DNA of 64,000 nucleotides from Leishmania donovani (GCF_000227135.1 NC_018258.1:1436661-1500660), one strand, 5' to 3'; shown: positions 22,008-32,541, counted from the first letter of the stretch. The notes: generated from the letters alone by a model not told the origin. Numbers and translations are program-made.

Positions 22008-22585
22008 TCAGCTGCCCACAAGCGCCATCAGCCCCATACCCACCCACAGAGACACAAACAGCATGATCTTGTTCACCGTGCGGTGCCCCTGCCCATCGCA
22101 GCAGTAGTGCTTCACATCCGCCACAAAGTCACCAAGCAGCAGCGTGAAGGCGAGGTACATCAGAATGCCGCCGATCCATAGCAGTCGTCCACAGCGACCA
22201 CGTCCATGCGGCGCACATCGGCCCGCTTGCTTCCCTTTTGTCACCGCTCAGATAACGCAGCCAGCTGCAGGTGGATCACCTGCATCATCAGCACAGCAAC
22301 CAGTGCAAACAGGAGCTGGTGTTGGTCGCATCTTTTAAGAAGGTCGTACATGCACTCCTAGTCGAACGCCTCCGCGCCAGCGTCGAGCAGGTGAGTCATC
22401 GACACGGGCAGCAGCACATCGGTCGTGGCTGTTTTGCCAACCGTGAAAGCGATGGGGTGGTCGAGTAACGCAGCTAAGTACTTTGTCATGATCGGCATTC
22501 CGTCACGGGCAACGACACGCACAGGATCAGGAATATAGCGAATAAGAGCCCCTCAGCAGAGTAAGCACCATTCACACTGCTGGAC
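22008..22585 (-). pseudogene. Decayed, mosaic ZIP transporter copy
   Basis: Minus-strand sequence resembles the ZIP genes in order but is broken and shortened. Remnants from the N-terminal side read AIFLILCVSLP (about 22540), FTVGKTATTDVLLPVSMTHL (about 22440-22390), and VAVLMMQVIHLQLAAL (about 22300). The last part, from IGGILMYLAFTLLLGDF to a stop at 22008-22010, is nearly identical to the functional genes. The pore-helix region is deleted, no start codon is evident, and the C-terminus ends ALVGS where the intact copies end ALVGNWL. The contrast between a diverged 5' part and a near-identical 3' part suggests partial gene conversion from the array. Confidence 0.8.
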
Positions 22586-22895
22586 AAGAGCGCTTATCCC
22601 CTCCCTATGCTACAGCCAGCAGCTCCATCGAGATCTGAGCCGGCATTGCCGAGCTCAGCCGTTTGCGTGAAAAGCTGCGCTGGCTCCCGTGTAGCACTGG
22701 ACCAACTACGAACACACCGACGCGCCATCGGCTGCACGCGGTGGAATGAAAGAGATGATAAATCGGAAAGAGACACCGCAGCAAAGAAATAGACGGAACG
22801 CACACTGTGCGCGGCGGTGGTGTGCTAGTGGATACCAAACGCCTTTACCAAGCCCTGTGGTGTCGCGAACGGTCACTCAAGATCTTCGAAGAAGC

Positions 22896-23676
22896 TTAGA
22901 CGAAGAAGGCAAAGTCGTTCATATAAGAGAGAGAAGCGGTGACAAGTGCGTTTCCACGAGTCGGTGAGGGCGTGCTACGACCGCGTAACAACGCATGGTC
23001 GGAGACGCGCTCATCGATGATAATCAACAGGGGGGAGGTTCCCCTTTTGCTGGCGAGATATCCGCTGCCGCATGGCAAAGGCACCGCACGCCGTTGAGGA
23101 GTAGCTTCTAGCTCTGCTGTACGCAAACGCACGCTGACGTACCCAAACTGCATGCCAAATGGTACGACCCGCTCCCCTGTGCTTTGAGGAAGCCACAGCC
23201 GCCCTTCTTGCAGATTTCGCTGCGTGGGGGTCGTGCCCCTCGTCCATCGAACAAGGTATGAATCGCTGTACATGAAAGCCCCCAATTCTGGCAAGCCCTC
23301 ATCCATTTCTGGGCATAGAGCACCTTCTCTGCATGATTCTGCCGCACCGTGAGTGCGGCATGCACACTAATGCTGAGCTTGTAAGCGCGTGCTCTCGCCA
23401 TCCAGGAGCGCCAACCTCCTCCATCGCCACACTAAGAAGATTGTGCTGCGAGTCGAATGCAGCAGAGGGGTCCTCGAAGGCGTCAAAGAACGCTGCCGTC
23501 ACGGAGATAGCATCGTATGTGCTGAGAGCAGTCCTCAGCGACGGCACAGGGGCTGGAAAAGCAAAAGGAGTAGCGAATCCCCTCGACGTCAGCAGGGCAG
23601 AGGTGTTGGAGTTGCAAGGTCCAAAGCGGGGACCATTCCTCTGCAGCGTCGCTGTTACACGTGGAGTGAAGGGCAC
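22896..23676 (-). pseudogene. Probable decayed gene, family not recognised
   Basis: Protein-like pieces appear in consecutive minus-strand frames: YDAISVTAAFFDAFEDPS and LLSVAMEEVGAPGWREHAL (frame to about 23300), ALTVRQNHAEKVLYAQKW (another frame), then MDEGLPELGAFMYSDSYLVR and VVPFGMQFGYVSVRLRTAEL (third frame, to 22896). At least two frameshifts join them. I recognise no domain, so this is called decayed on composition and frame switching alone. Confidence 0.35.
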
Positions 23677-24086
23677 TGCGTTTCAATGCTTGAGAGTGCC
23701 ACAAGAATGTGAATCGAGCCAAGAAGGCGGGGGAATGATTGGGTGTAGCAGCGCACAAAGAAAGATAGGCGACACCTCATAATACGCAGCAGCGAGAAGG
23801 TGAAACAACATAGCGCAGGCCTTTCAGAAAACCCCCTTATCGGCCTTCTCCGACAACTCCCTCGCTAAAGTACTCCGAAGCGATGACGGCCGGCGCCTCG
23901 TGAACCGATGGCTATCAAAAAGCTTCGTTCCGGTGATGCGACAAGATGCCCATGCGCAGGCATACGTGTCATCCTCGTGTTTCCCTTGTCGTCGCCCGCG
24001 CAGCCCGAAAATACGCGAGCCATCGCATACGTGGAAAAGTACACCTCCACTCTATTCAGCGAAAGAAAGCAAAGAGACCAGCACGG
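23677..24086. other. Intergenic region, no gene seen
   Basis: Should contain the 3' UTR of the BTB-domain gene. Nothing else supported. Confidence 0.4.
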
Positions 24087-25103
24087 CTACGTTGGCACGA
24101 TGGTCACCTGAGAGCTCCGGGCGGCAATGGAGCTAAAGGCATACTGGCGCCCTGCCGGCAAGCGCTCCATCGCCACGCAGTACTCTCCATTCACAATCCA
24201 GCGGACAATGCGCTCATCGGCGTCAAAGATGATGCGTATGATCGCGCCAGCCGGGAACGGGAGCCCCGTCTCGACCACCCGCGGCTCGCCAAGGTAGAAG
24301 GACAGCTTGCCGTCGTTCCAATAGAACGCACCGTTGTTGCCGTCATGCGGCGGCGTGGCCAGCTCCTCCGCAGAGCCGACGTTTGAGCTAATCATCCCGA
24401 CAGCCACACGATCACACTGGGAAACGCTGAAGTCGATGTGATGCTGGCCCGTGCTGAAGAAATCGCTCGCGACACCCAGCACGGCATCGGAGATCAGCTT
24501 TGAGTTGTGCAGGGGATTGCGAAAGTAGTACTGCGACGATGTAATGTGGAACCGGGAGTTCCACAAGCCTGACAAGCCGTAGTACGCGGCCTCCTCACGG
24601 CACGAGTCCATCCATTCCTCTGGAATCGCGTTCTTGTATCCACGTAGGAGATTGAGCAGCATGCCGAAGAGTCGCGCATTTCTTTCCGGGATCGAAACGA
24701 CAGCGTCAGTCATCGTCTCGTCGTTGCCATCACGAGAGCGCTTGCGGCCACGGGCACTCGCGTCTGCAGCCCCCTTAGCAGATGACGTACTACAGAAGTG
24801 CAGCCTTGCAAGGGAAAACAGCAGCGAGCCAGGGTCCTTCTCCAACAGCGCGCGCGACACAGCAAAGTCCTTGCCGCCGACGCAAAAGGAAACTACCGAT
24901 GGAACATGCGATGGTAGCCTCGACAACCCCTCGTATCTCCGCTTCAGGTGCGCACAGAGCTCTGCCAGCGAGTCCGACTCACGCCTGAACCCCACACCCG
25001 AGCTCAGCAGTGGGCGAGAGATCAGCGACGACGACACACCACGAGCCGCCGTCGTAGAAAAGGTGTTCGCAACAGCCGCCGGCGGTTCCTCGTCCGAATC
25101 CAT
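24087..25103 (-). CDS. BTB/POZ (T1-type) protein with SPRY-like C-terminal region
   Basis: A 338-residue protein. Residues 70-100 (VVSFCVGGKDFAVSRALLEK, then LLFSLARL) carry the start of a potassium-channel-tetramerisation type BTB fold, as in KCTD proteins. It continues to about residue 175 (LLNLLRGYKNAIPEEW, then EEAAYYGLSGLW), interrupted by a basic insert (SARGRKRSRDGNDE). The C-terminal half is beta-rich and SPRY-like: FSVSQCDRVAVGMISS, FYWNDGKLSFYLGEP, IRIIFDADERIVRWIVNGEY. T1-type BTB domains form oligomers and often serve as cullin-3 adaptors; that role here is inference. Start set at the ATG at 25103; an open extension to 25256 looks like translated UTR. Confidence 0.85.
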   Translation of the reverse strand: MDSDEEPPAAVANTFSTTAARGVSSSLISRPLLSSGVGFRRESDSLAELCAHLKRRYEGLSRLPSHVPSVVSFCVGGKDFAVSRALLEKDPGSLLFSLARLHFCSTSSAKGAADASARGRKRSRDGNDETMTDAVVSIPERNARLFGMLLNLLRGYKNAIPEEWMDSCREEAAYYGLSGLWNSRFHITSSQYYFRNPLHNSKLISDAVLGVASDFFSTGQHHIDFSVSQCDRVAVGMISSNVGSAEELATPPHDGNNGAFYWNDGKLSFYLGEPRVVETGLPFPAGAIIRIIFDADERIVRWIVNGEYCVAMERLPAGRQYAFSSIAARSSQVTIVPT

Positions 25104-25811
25104 GCCGTAAATCAGCGGGCCCACAATACGAACGACAATGATCGACTGAAGCCCCATACAGCTACCGCCCATGCGACTCACAGGTCCCACCACCTCAGTA
25201 CACCCAGAGGGGAAAGGGCCAGAGGGGAGCGAGAAACAAAAGCAAGCAGATATCAAAAGAAGGTTTTCGTTCTAAGCGCAACTTCGCCTCGCTCGCTTTA
25301 CCAACTTAAGACTAAAAAAGACGGCGGGTACTGTTGTCACGCCAGCACTAACGAGCTCCCCCCACTAAAGAGACGCACGCTGTGAAGGACAAGAGCAAAT
25401 GGGAGAACGAGAAGAGTCGACAACCGCGGAGGGAGACGTCAACATAAAAAGTCATGCATGGTTCGCTGATGCGGAGGCTGTCCTGACAAGGCCACTGCCC
25501 GGCGAGGGACCAGCAGTGCAGCACAGGTACGAGATGCGGCCGCCTATGCATTCGGCACGAGGCGCGGGGATGGCCCTCTGCGGTGTCCTCCCGAATTCTC
25601 CGAGGCTTCGCCTCGTTTACGCTGATTTGCATCGAGAGAGGAGCGCCCTTTTGTAAAACAGCCGGCGAAGGAAATAAGAGACGTCTACAAGCACCGGCGC
25701 ACGGCACACAAACACGCGCGCGAAATGAGTAGAAATCGAAATACGGCCGGTTAGGGGGCGGCACCACCGATAATATCGCCGCTCTCGCATACACCGCAGG
25801 CCTTTGCGGCA
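25104..25811. other. Intergenic region between BTB and M16 genes
   Basis: Pyrimidine-rich in the coding sense near 25200-25240 (splice region of the BTB gene). No gene supported. Confidence 0.4.
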
Positions 25812-28800
25812 TCAATAGGCGTTGCACTTGACAAGGCAAAGTCCGTGCTGATACTCGAGGGCAGAAGCATAAGAGGTAATCTCGACACAGCTGCTGCCAT
25901 CCGAAAAGGTAGGCAGCGTCAGCGGCTCAGTGTCCTCTGATGCGTCCCCTGGCGCGTCGTCGCTGTCCTCCTGCCTCGACCGCACGCTCGGCAGAGGAAC
26001 GCGGCGGTTGCCTGGCTCAGCGAGCACATCGGCGGCAACGGTGCGAGCGTTATTGATGCACAGCGCCAACGCACGAGACTCGCTGCGGTTGTTAAAGAAG
26101 TAATTGCGGAGGTGCGACTTTACATCCTCCGCGGTGATGGCCAAGAGAGCGGCAATCGTCCGCTGCCGACTTTCAAACTTCGACAGGCTGACATACTCAC
26201 CCTCAAGGCGCTTGACATCGCCCTCGACAGAGTCGGGCACCTTCTCCAGAGCCGCGATAAGACCCCTCTTCACCTTCTCGACCTCCTCGGCGGAGCACAC
26301 CGTGTCCAGCTGCGCCTCCACAGCAGACAAGAAGGCGACAATGCGGGAGAGCAGGTATACGCAGTCCACATCCTTCAGTGCACTCTGCACCACGAAGAGT
26401 GCGTGCGCTGTGCAGTAGTCGACACTGCTTTCAGCAAACACAACGTAGCCCAATGCCTCCCGCGTGCGCAGCACGTTGAAGAAAGAGGAGCTGATGAGCT
26501 TCATTGCGGTGTCTGTGAGCGCCATCACGCGCGGAGTGGCCTCGCCGATGATGACGTCGACGACAACAGCCGCGTTCGGGTCGGCCGGGTTCGATGGTGG
26601 CATTGAGAGGACATCGAAGGAGCAGAGCACGCTCTCGTTTGCTTTCCCATCTCCAGCACGTGGGCCGTATGTGTCGCGCACACGTGGTATGGTCTCCTTC
26701 AGCGGGATTGGAATCGTTAACGTCCCCAGGAGGTCCTCCAGCCGACCAACCAGCATTTCGCGCACATCCTGTGTGGAGAGCACGTTCCCTGCAACGAAGC
26801 ACTCGAGCAGGAGACCACTCTCCAAATACTGCTTCACAAAGGTGCAGTAGCCCTCGTACGTGGCGGCAGACTCGCACGCAATCATCTCGTTAAACAAGTA
26901 GTACGTGTGCCGCGTCGCTTTCTTCTGTGTCTCGTGGAGAACTTTGTAAGGCTGCGCCATCCCCACGTTCTTGAGCTTCTGCACGCCTGTCTCCAGGTAC
27001 GTCGCGTACTCCTCCGCAGTACCCTGGAGCACCTGCACGGACAGCCCCTTGCGCACTACGGCGAAGAAAAACTCGTACAGCTTCTGCGACGGGCCCTCCA
27101 CAGCAAAGCCCAGCCCCGTTGGCGAGAAGATCACCTCATTAGTGAGCGACGCTAGCATCGCGTAGTAGGCCATCTCCGTGAGTGCGTTGGACAGTATGCC
27201 GTGCATGACGCGCGTGTACAGCCGGTTCAGCGGGCTCGCGGACGCAACGGGTGAGAGAACGTTGCACCGCAGCGCCATCTTGAAGGTGCTGTGGTGCCCG
27301 GCATCCTTCCTCACATATGTCACGGCGTGCGGGGAGGCGATCTCGTCCACCGCCTCCTCAGCGGCCGGCGGGTAAATTGTGAAGTCTGTGGCGATGAAGG
27401 GGTTCGTGGACGGCAACGCCAGCTCCGGCGGATACGGCCCGCTGATGAGACTCTGCCACCGCGCCTCGTGCTCCTCCGGTATCTTAACCGTCTGGTACAG
27501 CGCCCTGTGAAAGCGCGAGACGTTGCTGACCCGCACCTGGGCGAAGGCCGGCAGCGAGAGAAACAGCTCCTCAGCCGACGCGTTACTCTCACTCGCTTGC
27601 TCCGTCTCCTCTGCGGTCTCCTCCTCGGCACTCTGGCTGTCCTCGTCATCCTCCTCGTCATGCTGCTGTGCATGGCTCTCCACGGGGTTTCCCTCCGCCG
27701 GCGTGGCGCCGGTGGCTGCATCGATCGGCATATCTCCCCACTGCATGACCATCACGCAGTTCTGCGGTGTCAGCTGACGCACATAGGCCAGAACCGCCTC
27801 CATATCGTCCTCGAGCACCACGTTGCCGCCGATCCAGCAGTGCTCCAGGTCCGTGGCGTTGGCGTTCTGCGCAAGCGCGACGCAGTGGTTCGCCGGCGAG
27901 CCAGCGTCAACGCTCTCAAAGAAGAGGCGCTCCTCCGCCTTCATCCCCTTGTACACCTCAGCGTCCACGCCATGCGCAATGGACTGGCCAATGCCCTGGT
28001 AGAGCAGGTCCACCACCTTCAGCGCGTTCCGGAACCCCTCCACTGTGAGTGTGACAGAGGCATCCAGGACTTCAAAGTCATCGTCCACGCGGTGGGAGCC
28101 GGCCAGCATGCCTGTCGCCCAGTTGCGCTTCTTCAGCACCCCGAGCACGGAGGTGTCGCACTCATGCCCGAGGAGGTGGGCAATGTACGCCGACGGCGTT
28201 GTGCGCCACGCCGACGACGGCGACCGCACCGCCCACATCAGCCGCAGCTCACGCATCTTCTGCACCGTGCGCACGTTGGTCCATGATCCGAGCGCGGCAC
28301 TGGTGAACAGATGCTCGCCGGCCTCGAGGAAGGAAAAGCGCGGAACGGCCCCCTGCTTCATCCGCGCGAGCGGCCCCTCGATGAGGCTCAGCACCTCGTC
28401 GGCTGATCGCATGCTCACCACCACAATCGTCGCTCCATCCGCCAAGTAGTAGCGGGAGTGGAACGTTTTGAGCGACTCGCGCACGTCGATTCCCCGTCGC
28501 TGCGGCTCGTCCCGCAGGGTGGTGAGGTTGCCATTGCCGTAGCGGCTGCGTGGGTGCTTAGGGTTGCAGAAGTCACGGATCAGCTCGTCGAGACGCCAGT
28601 AGTCGCTATTGTGGTTCTTCTCGTCCTCGCTGTGCACCGCGTTCACCTCCCGGGCCACCGCACCGGCACTGAAGCTGGGAGACGCGAAGAACTCCACAAA
28701 CCGCTCTAGCGCCCCCTCGAGGCTGCCATCGCTGACGCTGAAGTAGTACACCGTATCGCAGTCTTCGGTGAAGGCGTTGGTGAGGCCGCTTGCTTTGGAC

Positions 28801-29054
28801 ACGAAACTGTCGAACTCGTCCTCCTTGGGGAACTTCTCTGTTCCCATAAAGAGCATGTGCTCGCAGAAGTGCGCCAGTCCAGGCAGCTCTACGGGGTCGT
28901 TCAGCTGGCCTGCACGAATGCACATGGCCGCCGCCGGCATTTTCGCGTTCGCATCCTGCACGATGACGCACTTGACGCCGTTGCTCAGGACATAGCCAGA
29001 GTACTTCGCGCGGATTACCGCTGGTGTGATTATGTGCTGGGCGACGCTTGCCAT
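25812..29054 (-). CDS. Insulysin-like zinc metallopeptidase, family M16
   Basis: A 1080-residue protein of the M16A group. The inverted zinc motif HFCEH is at residues 62-66 (H62, catalytic E65, H66), followed by LFMGTEKFP. The third zinc ligand fits E143 in NAVHSEDEKN, 81 residues after the first His, the same spacing as in human insulysin. Four repeating M16 domains fit the length. An acidic, Glu/Asp-rich insert (HDEEDDEDSQSAEEETAEE) lies near the middle, reminiscent of the acidic stretch of nardilysin although placed differently. The enzyme should cleave small peptides in an enclosed chamber. Start set at the ATG at 29054 (MASVAQHIITPAV), where similarity begins. The frame extends to 29228 from a TTG, over pyrimidine-rich sequence. 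Confidence 0.92.
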   Translation of the reverse strand: MASVAQHIITPAVIRAKYSGYVLSNGVKCVIVQDANAKMPAAAMCIRAGQLNDPVELPGLAHFCEHMLFMGTEKFPKEDEFDSFVSKASGLTNAFTEDCDTVYYFSVSDGSLEGALERFVEFFASPSFSAGAVAREVNAVHSEDEKNHNSDYWRLDELIRDFCNPKHPRSRYGNGNLTTLRDEPQRRGIDVRESLKTFHSRYYLADGATIVVVSMRSADEVLSLIEGPLARMKQGAVPRFSFLEAGEHLFTSAALGSWTNVRTVQKMRELRLMWAVRSPSSAWRTTPSAYIAHLLGHECDTSVLGVLKKRNWATGMLAGSHRVDDDFEVLDASVTLTVEGFRNALKVVDLLYQGIGQSIAHGVDAEVYKGMKAEERLFFESVDAGSPANHCVALAQNANATDLEHCWIGGNVVLEDDMEAVLAYVRQLTPQNCVMVMQWGDMPIDAATGATPAEGNPVESHAQQHDEEDDEDSQSAEEETAEETEQASESNASAEELFLSLPAFAQVRVSNVSRFHRALYQTVKIPEEHEARWQSLISGPYPPELALPSTNPFIATDFTIYPPAAEEAVDEIASPHAVTYVRKDAGHHSTFKMALRCNVLSPVASASPLNRLYTRVMHGILSNALTEMAYYAMLASLTNEVIFSPTGLGFAVEGPSQKLYEFFFAVVRKGLSVQVLQGTAEEYATYLETGVQKLKNVGMAQPYKVLHETQKKATRHTYYLFNEMIACESAATYEGYCTFVKQYLESGLLLECFVAGNVLSTQDVREMLVGRLEDLLGTLTIPIPLKETIPRVRDTYGPRAGDGKANESVLCSFDVLSMPPSNPADPNAAVVVDVIIGEATPRVMALTDTAMKLISSSFFNVLRTREALGYVVFAESSVDYCTAHALFVVQSALKDVDCVYLLSRIVAFLSAVEAQLDTVCSAEEVEKVKRGLIAALEKVPDSVEGDVKRLEGEYVSLSKFESRQRTIAALLAITAEDVKSHLRNYFFNNRSESRALALCINNARTVAADVLAEPGNRRVPLPSVRSRQEDSDDAPGDASEDTEPLTLPTFSDGSSCVEITSYASALEYQHGLCLVKCNAY

Positions 29055-30241
29055 TGCCGCTTGTCGCGCTGGGTGGGTGCAGGCGAGGCAACACGAGCCT
29101 GTGATTTGTGTCAACGTGGAAAACGAACCGCAAGAGGAACGTGGATTTGAAAGGCAGAGCGTGAAAGATAAGATGGGCTGGGGAAGCGCGACGGCAGTTG
29201 CCATGGAAGTAGAGTGAGTTAGTAGCAACGAGGAAGAGGCTGCGTCACATAAGAAAGGGATTGAGAGACAGTCGTAGAGAGGCTCTAAGGCTTCCGCGAG
29301 CCGGGACTTTGGTTTGCCCTACCACCCATCAGCCGCTTGCATGTGTGTATCAGTGAGAAGTGGAGAAGCTAAGCAGGCCGCTGTGAAAAAGGTAGCTGGC
29401 AGGACTCCAACAAGGAGCCTGTCGTTGTATCTTGTATTCCTCTGTGTCTCAGGGGGCCCAGGAAAGAGATTTTTCCTTGGTTCTTCTGTAAGGACGTTCT
29501 GTTTCTGCACTGCAACCAAGTCCCTGATGACGAGAGACACCTCAGCGTCGCATAGGGTTCCAGTACCCCCCCCCACCCTATCCCTGCCAATGCAGAGCAA
29601 CATCAGGTGGTGGCAGGGTCAAGCTCCTGCGATGTGGGGAGGTCCGAGTGATGTATCGCTGCTGATGTCGGCGCTCAGGTCCTCGATGGTGTTGCGCAGG
29701 AGCGACCACTGGCGTTGCACATTCTTTTACCACACATGTGATGGGCAGAGTGCCAACATGATTTGAACGTACTCCATCGGGCCCTCATACTGCCCACTGG
29801 TGAAGGGAGCCTATGCCACCCCGAGGAACACACCGTGTGGCTACCAGCACAATGAGAACGGCTGTGTGGTGACCTGCGAGGCAGATGATTAGTAAAGCTT
29901 GAAGTAGCGGCCATGTTCTCAGAAAGCCAAGTCGGCGCATCGCTGTAACGCAGGCGTTCAGCGCGGCTTGGCACCACGCGATGGGGCCTGTGACAAGCTG
30001 GGGGCTTGAGTGGAATTGCGCGCATTCCTTATGGCAGAAGGAAAACGTTGGAGAAAGAAATCACCACCGTAATCGCCTGCACAGGCCCGCAGAGGCGCCT
30101 GTACTCCACAAGCGCGTTGCCACGACAGGCACGCCCCGAGACCGACAGCGAGCTGCGGTGTCGAGCACCAAAGAAACTTCTGTTGCGTCCGACAAGAGGG
30201 CATCCGGGCATGTGGAAGAAACGCATAACTGAGCAGTACTC
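29055..30241. other. Intergenic region, possible degenerate retroposon
   Basis: No gene supported. The stretch about 29540-29960 has a composition and phrases that remind me of SIDER-type degenerate retroposons of Leishmania 3' UTRs, but I could not align it and there is no clear terminal tract. A poly-C run lies at about 29568-29577. Confidence 0.3.
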
Positions 30242-30895
30242 TCACCTGTACGACAACGGGTCCTTCAGGTGCGTGCTCGCGCCACCTTCGGCCCACTTGT
30301 ATTCCACCTCCTCATCCGCGTGAACGGAGCCGCTGCTGCAGCCATTCGCAGCATTAGCGAGGGACTGTTCAAACGGCGTCTCCTGGTTGCCAACGGCGTC
30401 GAGGGGCAGACACCCGTCCGATCGCTCTTGATCTAGCACGGTCTCGTGGCGCCCGCCGTTCCTTGTGACCGGGAGAAGGAAGAACAGCGAAACGCGAACA
30501 AATATAAAGAGAAAGCAGCCAATCATGAAGAAGCGCATGTATTTCTCGGTGTCGCCGGAGACATAGCCATCCGTCGTCGAGCCCGGCTGCTCGTAGACGT
30601 ACATACGCATCTTTGGATCCCTCCAGCCCCCTCTGTTTTGCTCTTCCGCTTTCTGTTGCTGCTGAGCGCTATACTTCCATTTGCCATCCTTGACAGCCTC
30701 GTACGCCTCGTTCACCGCCGCAAATCGCGCTGCGTTACCCTCTGCCCCGCTATCTGGGTGGAACCGTAGTGCCAAACGGTGATACGCCTTCTTGATTTCG
30801 TCTTTGGTGGCGTCCGGCTTTACGCCGAGAATCTTGTACGGGTCAAACGGGCCGGCGCCCGCAGCACCCAGCAAGCGCCGTGAGAGGCGGAGCAT
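30242..30895 (-). CDS. Membrane-anchored J-domain protein
   Basis: A 217-residue protein with a J domain at about residues 18-75: DPYKILGVKPDATKDEIKKA, the intact HPD motif (H46-P47-D48) that stimulates Hsp70 ATPase, and FAAVNEAYEAVKDGKWKY. The N-terminus (MLRLSRRLLGAAGAG) is basic and could be a mitochondrial presequence. A single membrane span lies near residues 121-140 (FFMIGCFLFIFVRVSLFFLL). There is no Gly/Phe or zinc-finger region, so it is a type III J-protein. Expected role: recruits an Hsp70, probably at a mitochondrial membrane. The location is inferred. Confidence 0.9.
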   Translation of the reverse strand: MLRLSRRLLGAAGAGPFDPYKILGVKPDATKDEIKKAYHRLALRFHPDSGAEGNAARFAAVNEAYEAVKDGKWKYSAQQQQKAEEQNRGGWRDPKMRMYVYEQPGSTTDGYVSGDTEKYMRFFMIGCFLFIFVRVSLFFLLPVTRNGGRHETVLDQERSDGCLPLDAVGNQETPFEQSLANAANGCSSGSVHADEEVEYKWAEGGASTHLKDPLSYR

Positions 30896-31355
30896 GCTTG
30901 CTAGCCGGTGTGTGCTCTACGGCCCGTGAACGTTCAACTGCGCACAGCAACGAAAACGTTGGCCAGTTCTGGTGGTGCGCGTGGTTGTGTCGCAGTCACC
31001 CAACGGGGGCGAGAAGTGATCAAGCAGGGGAGCAACAAAAAAAGAGGGACGAAAAGAGCAATGAGGCGCACGTAGGAGAAGGAGGGAGACTGGAGGAGCT
31101 CGGCACCAGAAGCAGCAACGGTCACCGGAAGGGGGTCACAGAGAGTGAAAAACACTACTTGATTCGCAGAGGTTCAAAAGGTGGCGCGAAGCAACCACCT
31201 CCGCTGCAAGTGGCGAAATCGGTGAAAACGCCGGCTAGCCTTGACAGGCAGCGTTGGGTACGACTCAACTGCGGGAAGGTGTAGTGCGCTCATCGAAAAG
31301 AACAACGAAATTGCCTCACGCGGTCAGTTCATGTAATTTTTTGCTTTGTGGTTCG
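30896..31355. other. Intergenic region, no gene seen
   Basis: Pyrimidine-rich on the minus strand near 31030-31090, consistent with a trans-splice signal for the J-protein gene. Confidence 0.45.
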
Positions 31356-31922
31356 TCATGTACGTGCTGTATCGAAATTGCCGCCCGCACGCGGTACAAG
31401 CAGCGGCGCAAAAGGGAAGTAGTCGGACATGGCGCGCAGAAAGACGCTGAGTATGTCGCCTTGTTCACCGTCGTATCGTCGGCAAAGTAGCAGGTTTTCT
31501 GTGTCGCAGGGGTGTACAAGCCACATGTACTGACCCAGCTCCTGGTTCCATGAGAAGCTCACGAGCGGTCGACGCAACGCCCCCGCCACATCGGCCGGTT
31601 CCACAGTCGACGGTGCGTTTACAAACGTCAGATTCGGCACCGCCATCCGCAGACCCTCGAGGCTCGTGACGGTAGAGTTGTAGAAGCCCAACTGTGGGAC
31701 AGCGAAGTCGGCGTTGAAAAGGACACACACTGTGATGAGGACCGCGCTTGCGGACCCCTCAAATGAGCTACACACATTGTATGTCGCCTCCAGCCATTCC
31801 ACAGGTGCCCCCAAAGGGTCGCGCTTCGATCGGAGCTCCCACGGTGAGTCTGCGCACCGTTGGCGTGCGAACTGTGCGAAGCTTGCTCGTGTGCAGTGCA
31901 CCGAAGCAGTGTCCGTTTTCAT
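31356..31922 (-). CDS. Small hypothetical protein
   Basis: A 188-residue protein, start taken at the ATG at 31922 (MKTDTASVHCTRASFAQFAR). Just upstream on the coding strand a strong pyrimidine run (CTTCCTGCCTCTCCTCCTC) ends in ACGAG a few bases before this ATG, supporting a short 5' UTR here. An alternative ATG at 32021 (MSSRATRLRL) would add 33 residues, and the frame is open to 32249. One possible membrane segment lies near residues 55-70 (SAVLITVCVLFNADF). No recognised domain; function unknown. Confidence 0.7.
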   Translation of the reverse strand: MKTDTASVHCTRASFAQFARQRCADSPWELRSKRDPLGAPVEWLEATYNVCSSFEGSASAVLITVCVLFNADFAVPQLGFYNSTVTSLEGLRMAVPNLTFVNAPSTVEPADVAGALRRPLVSFSWNQELGQYMWLVHPCDTENLLLCRRYDGEQGDILSVFLRAMSDYFPFAPLLVPRAGGNFDTART

Positions 31923-32517
31923 CGTCTCGTGAGGAGGAGAGGCAGGAAGACCTGCCGCACGCAATCGGCACCGCTGAGGGGCGACTTCTGTGAGTCGAAG
32001 CCGTGTAGCACGTGACGACATAGGGAGATGAGGGACTGAATGAGGCGGATGAAAAGGCAATATGTAAACCACATAGCGCGCCACACAACATCGGCACACG
32101 AGGGCCGCCTCAGAGCAGTCCATGCCGCAGGCAGCCGAACAGAGAGGGGCAGCTTTTCTACTCGAGATAAACACATGCGGTAAGACAGGGAGGCGATACG
32201 GTCCACAGACTCGTGCTCTCCATGGCGCGGCTGCACCAGGGCTATTCACGCGTGCTCTGTACTGGCGCCCTTACCACCACAGATAACCAAAGCAGAAGCG
32301 ACCACACAAACGCGCACGCGCCACTGAGAATGTCAACAACGATAACGTCGCCAACGTGATCAGCATTGCATTGCCGCACACCGAGGAGTTTCCTGCACAA
32401 CACACACGGCCAAAAATCACCTGAAGCACTACGGTGCGTGCACAGAAGAAGGTGATCTAATACGGCTGCACCTTTTTCACGTGCAGTGGCGGCAGGCAAA
32501 GGTCTACAGTATAGCGA

Positions 32518-32541
32518 ATATATATATATATATATATATAT
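32518..32541. repeat. (AT)n microsatellite
   Basis: Twelve AT units in a GC-rich genome, directly visible. It is intergenic, between the small hypothetical gene and the coiled-coil gene. Confidence 0.95.

Noticed and set aside
27291..28286. 331-codon plus-strand frame inside the M16 gene
   Set aside because: Complement of a clearly recognised peptidase; His/Arg-rich shadow.
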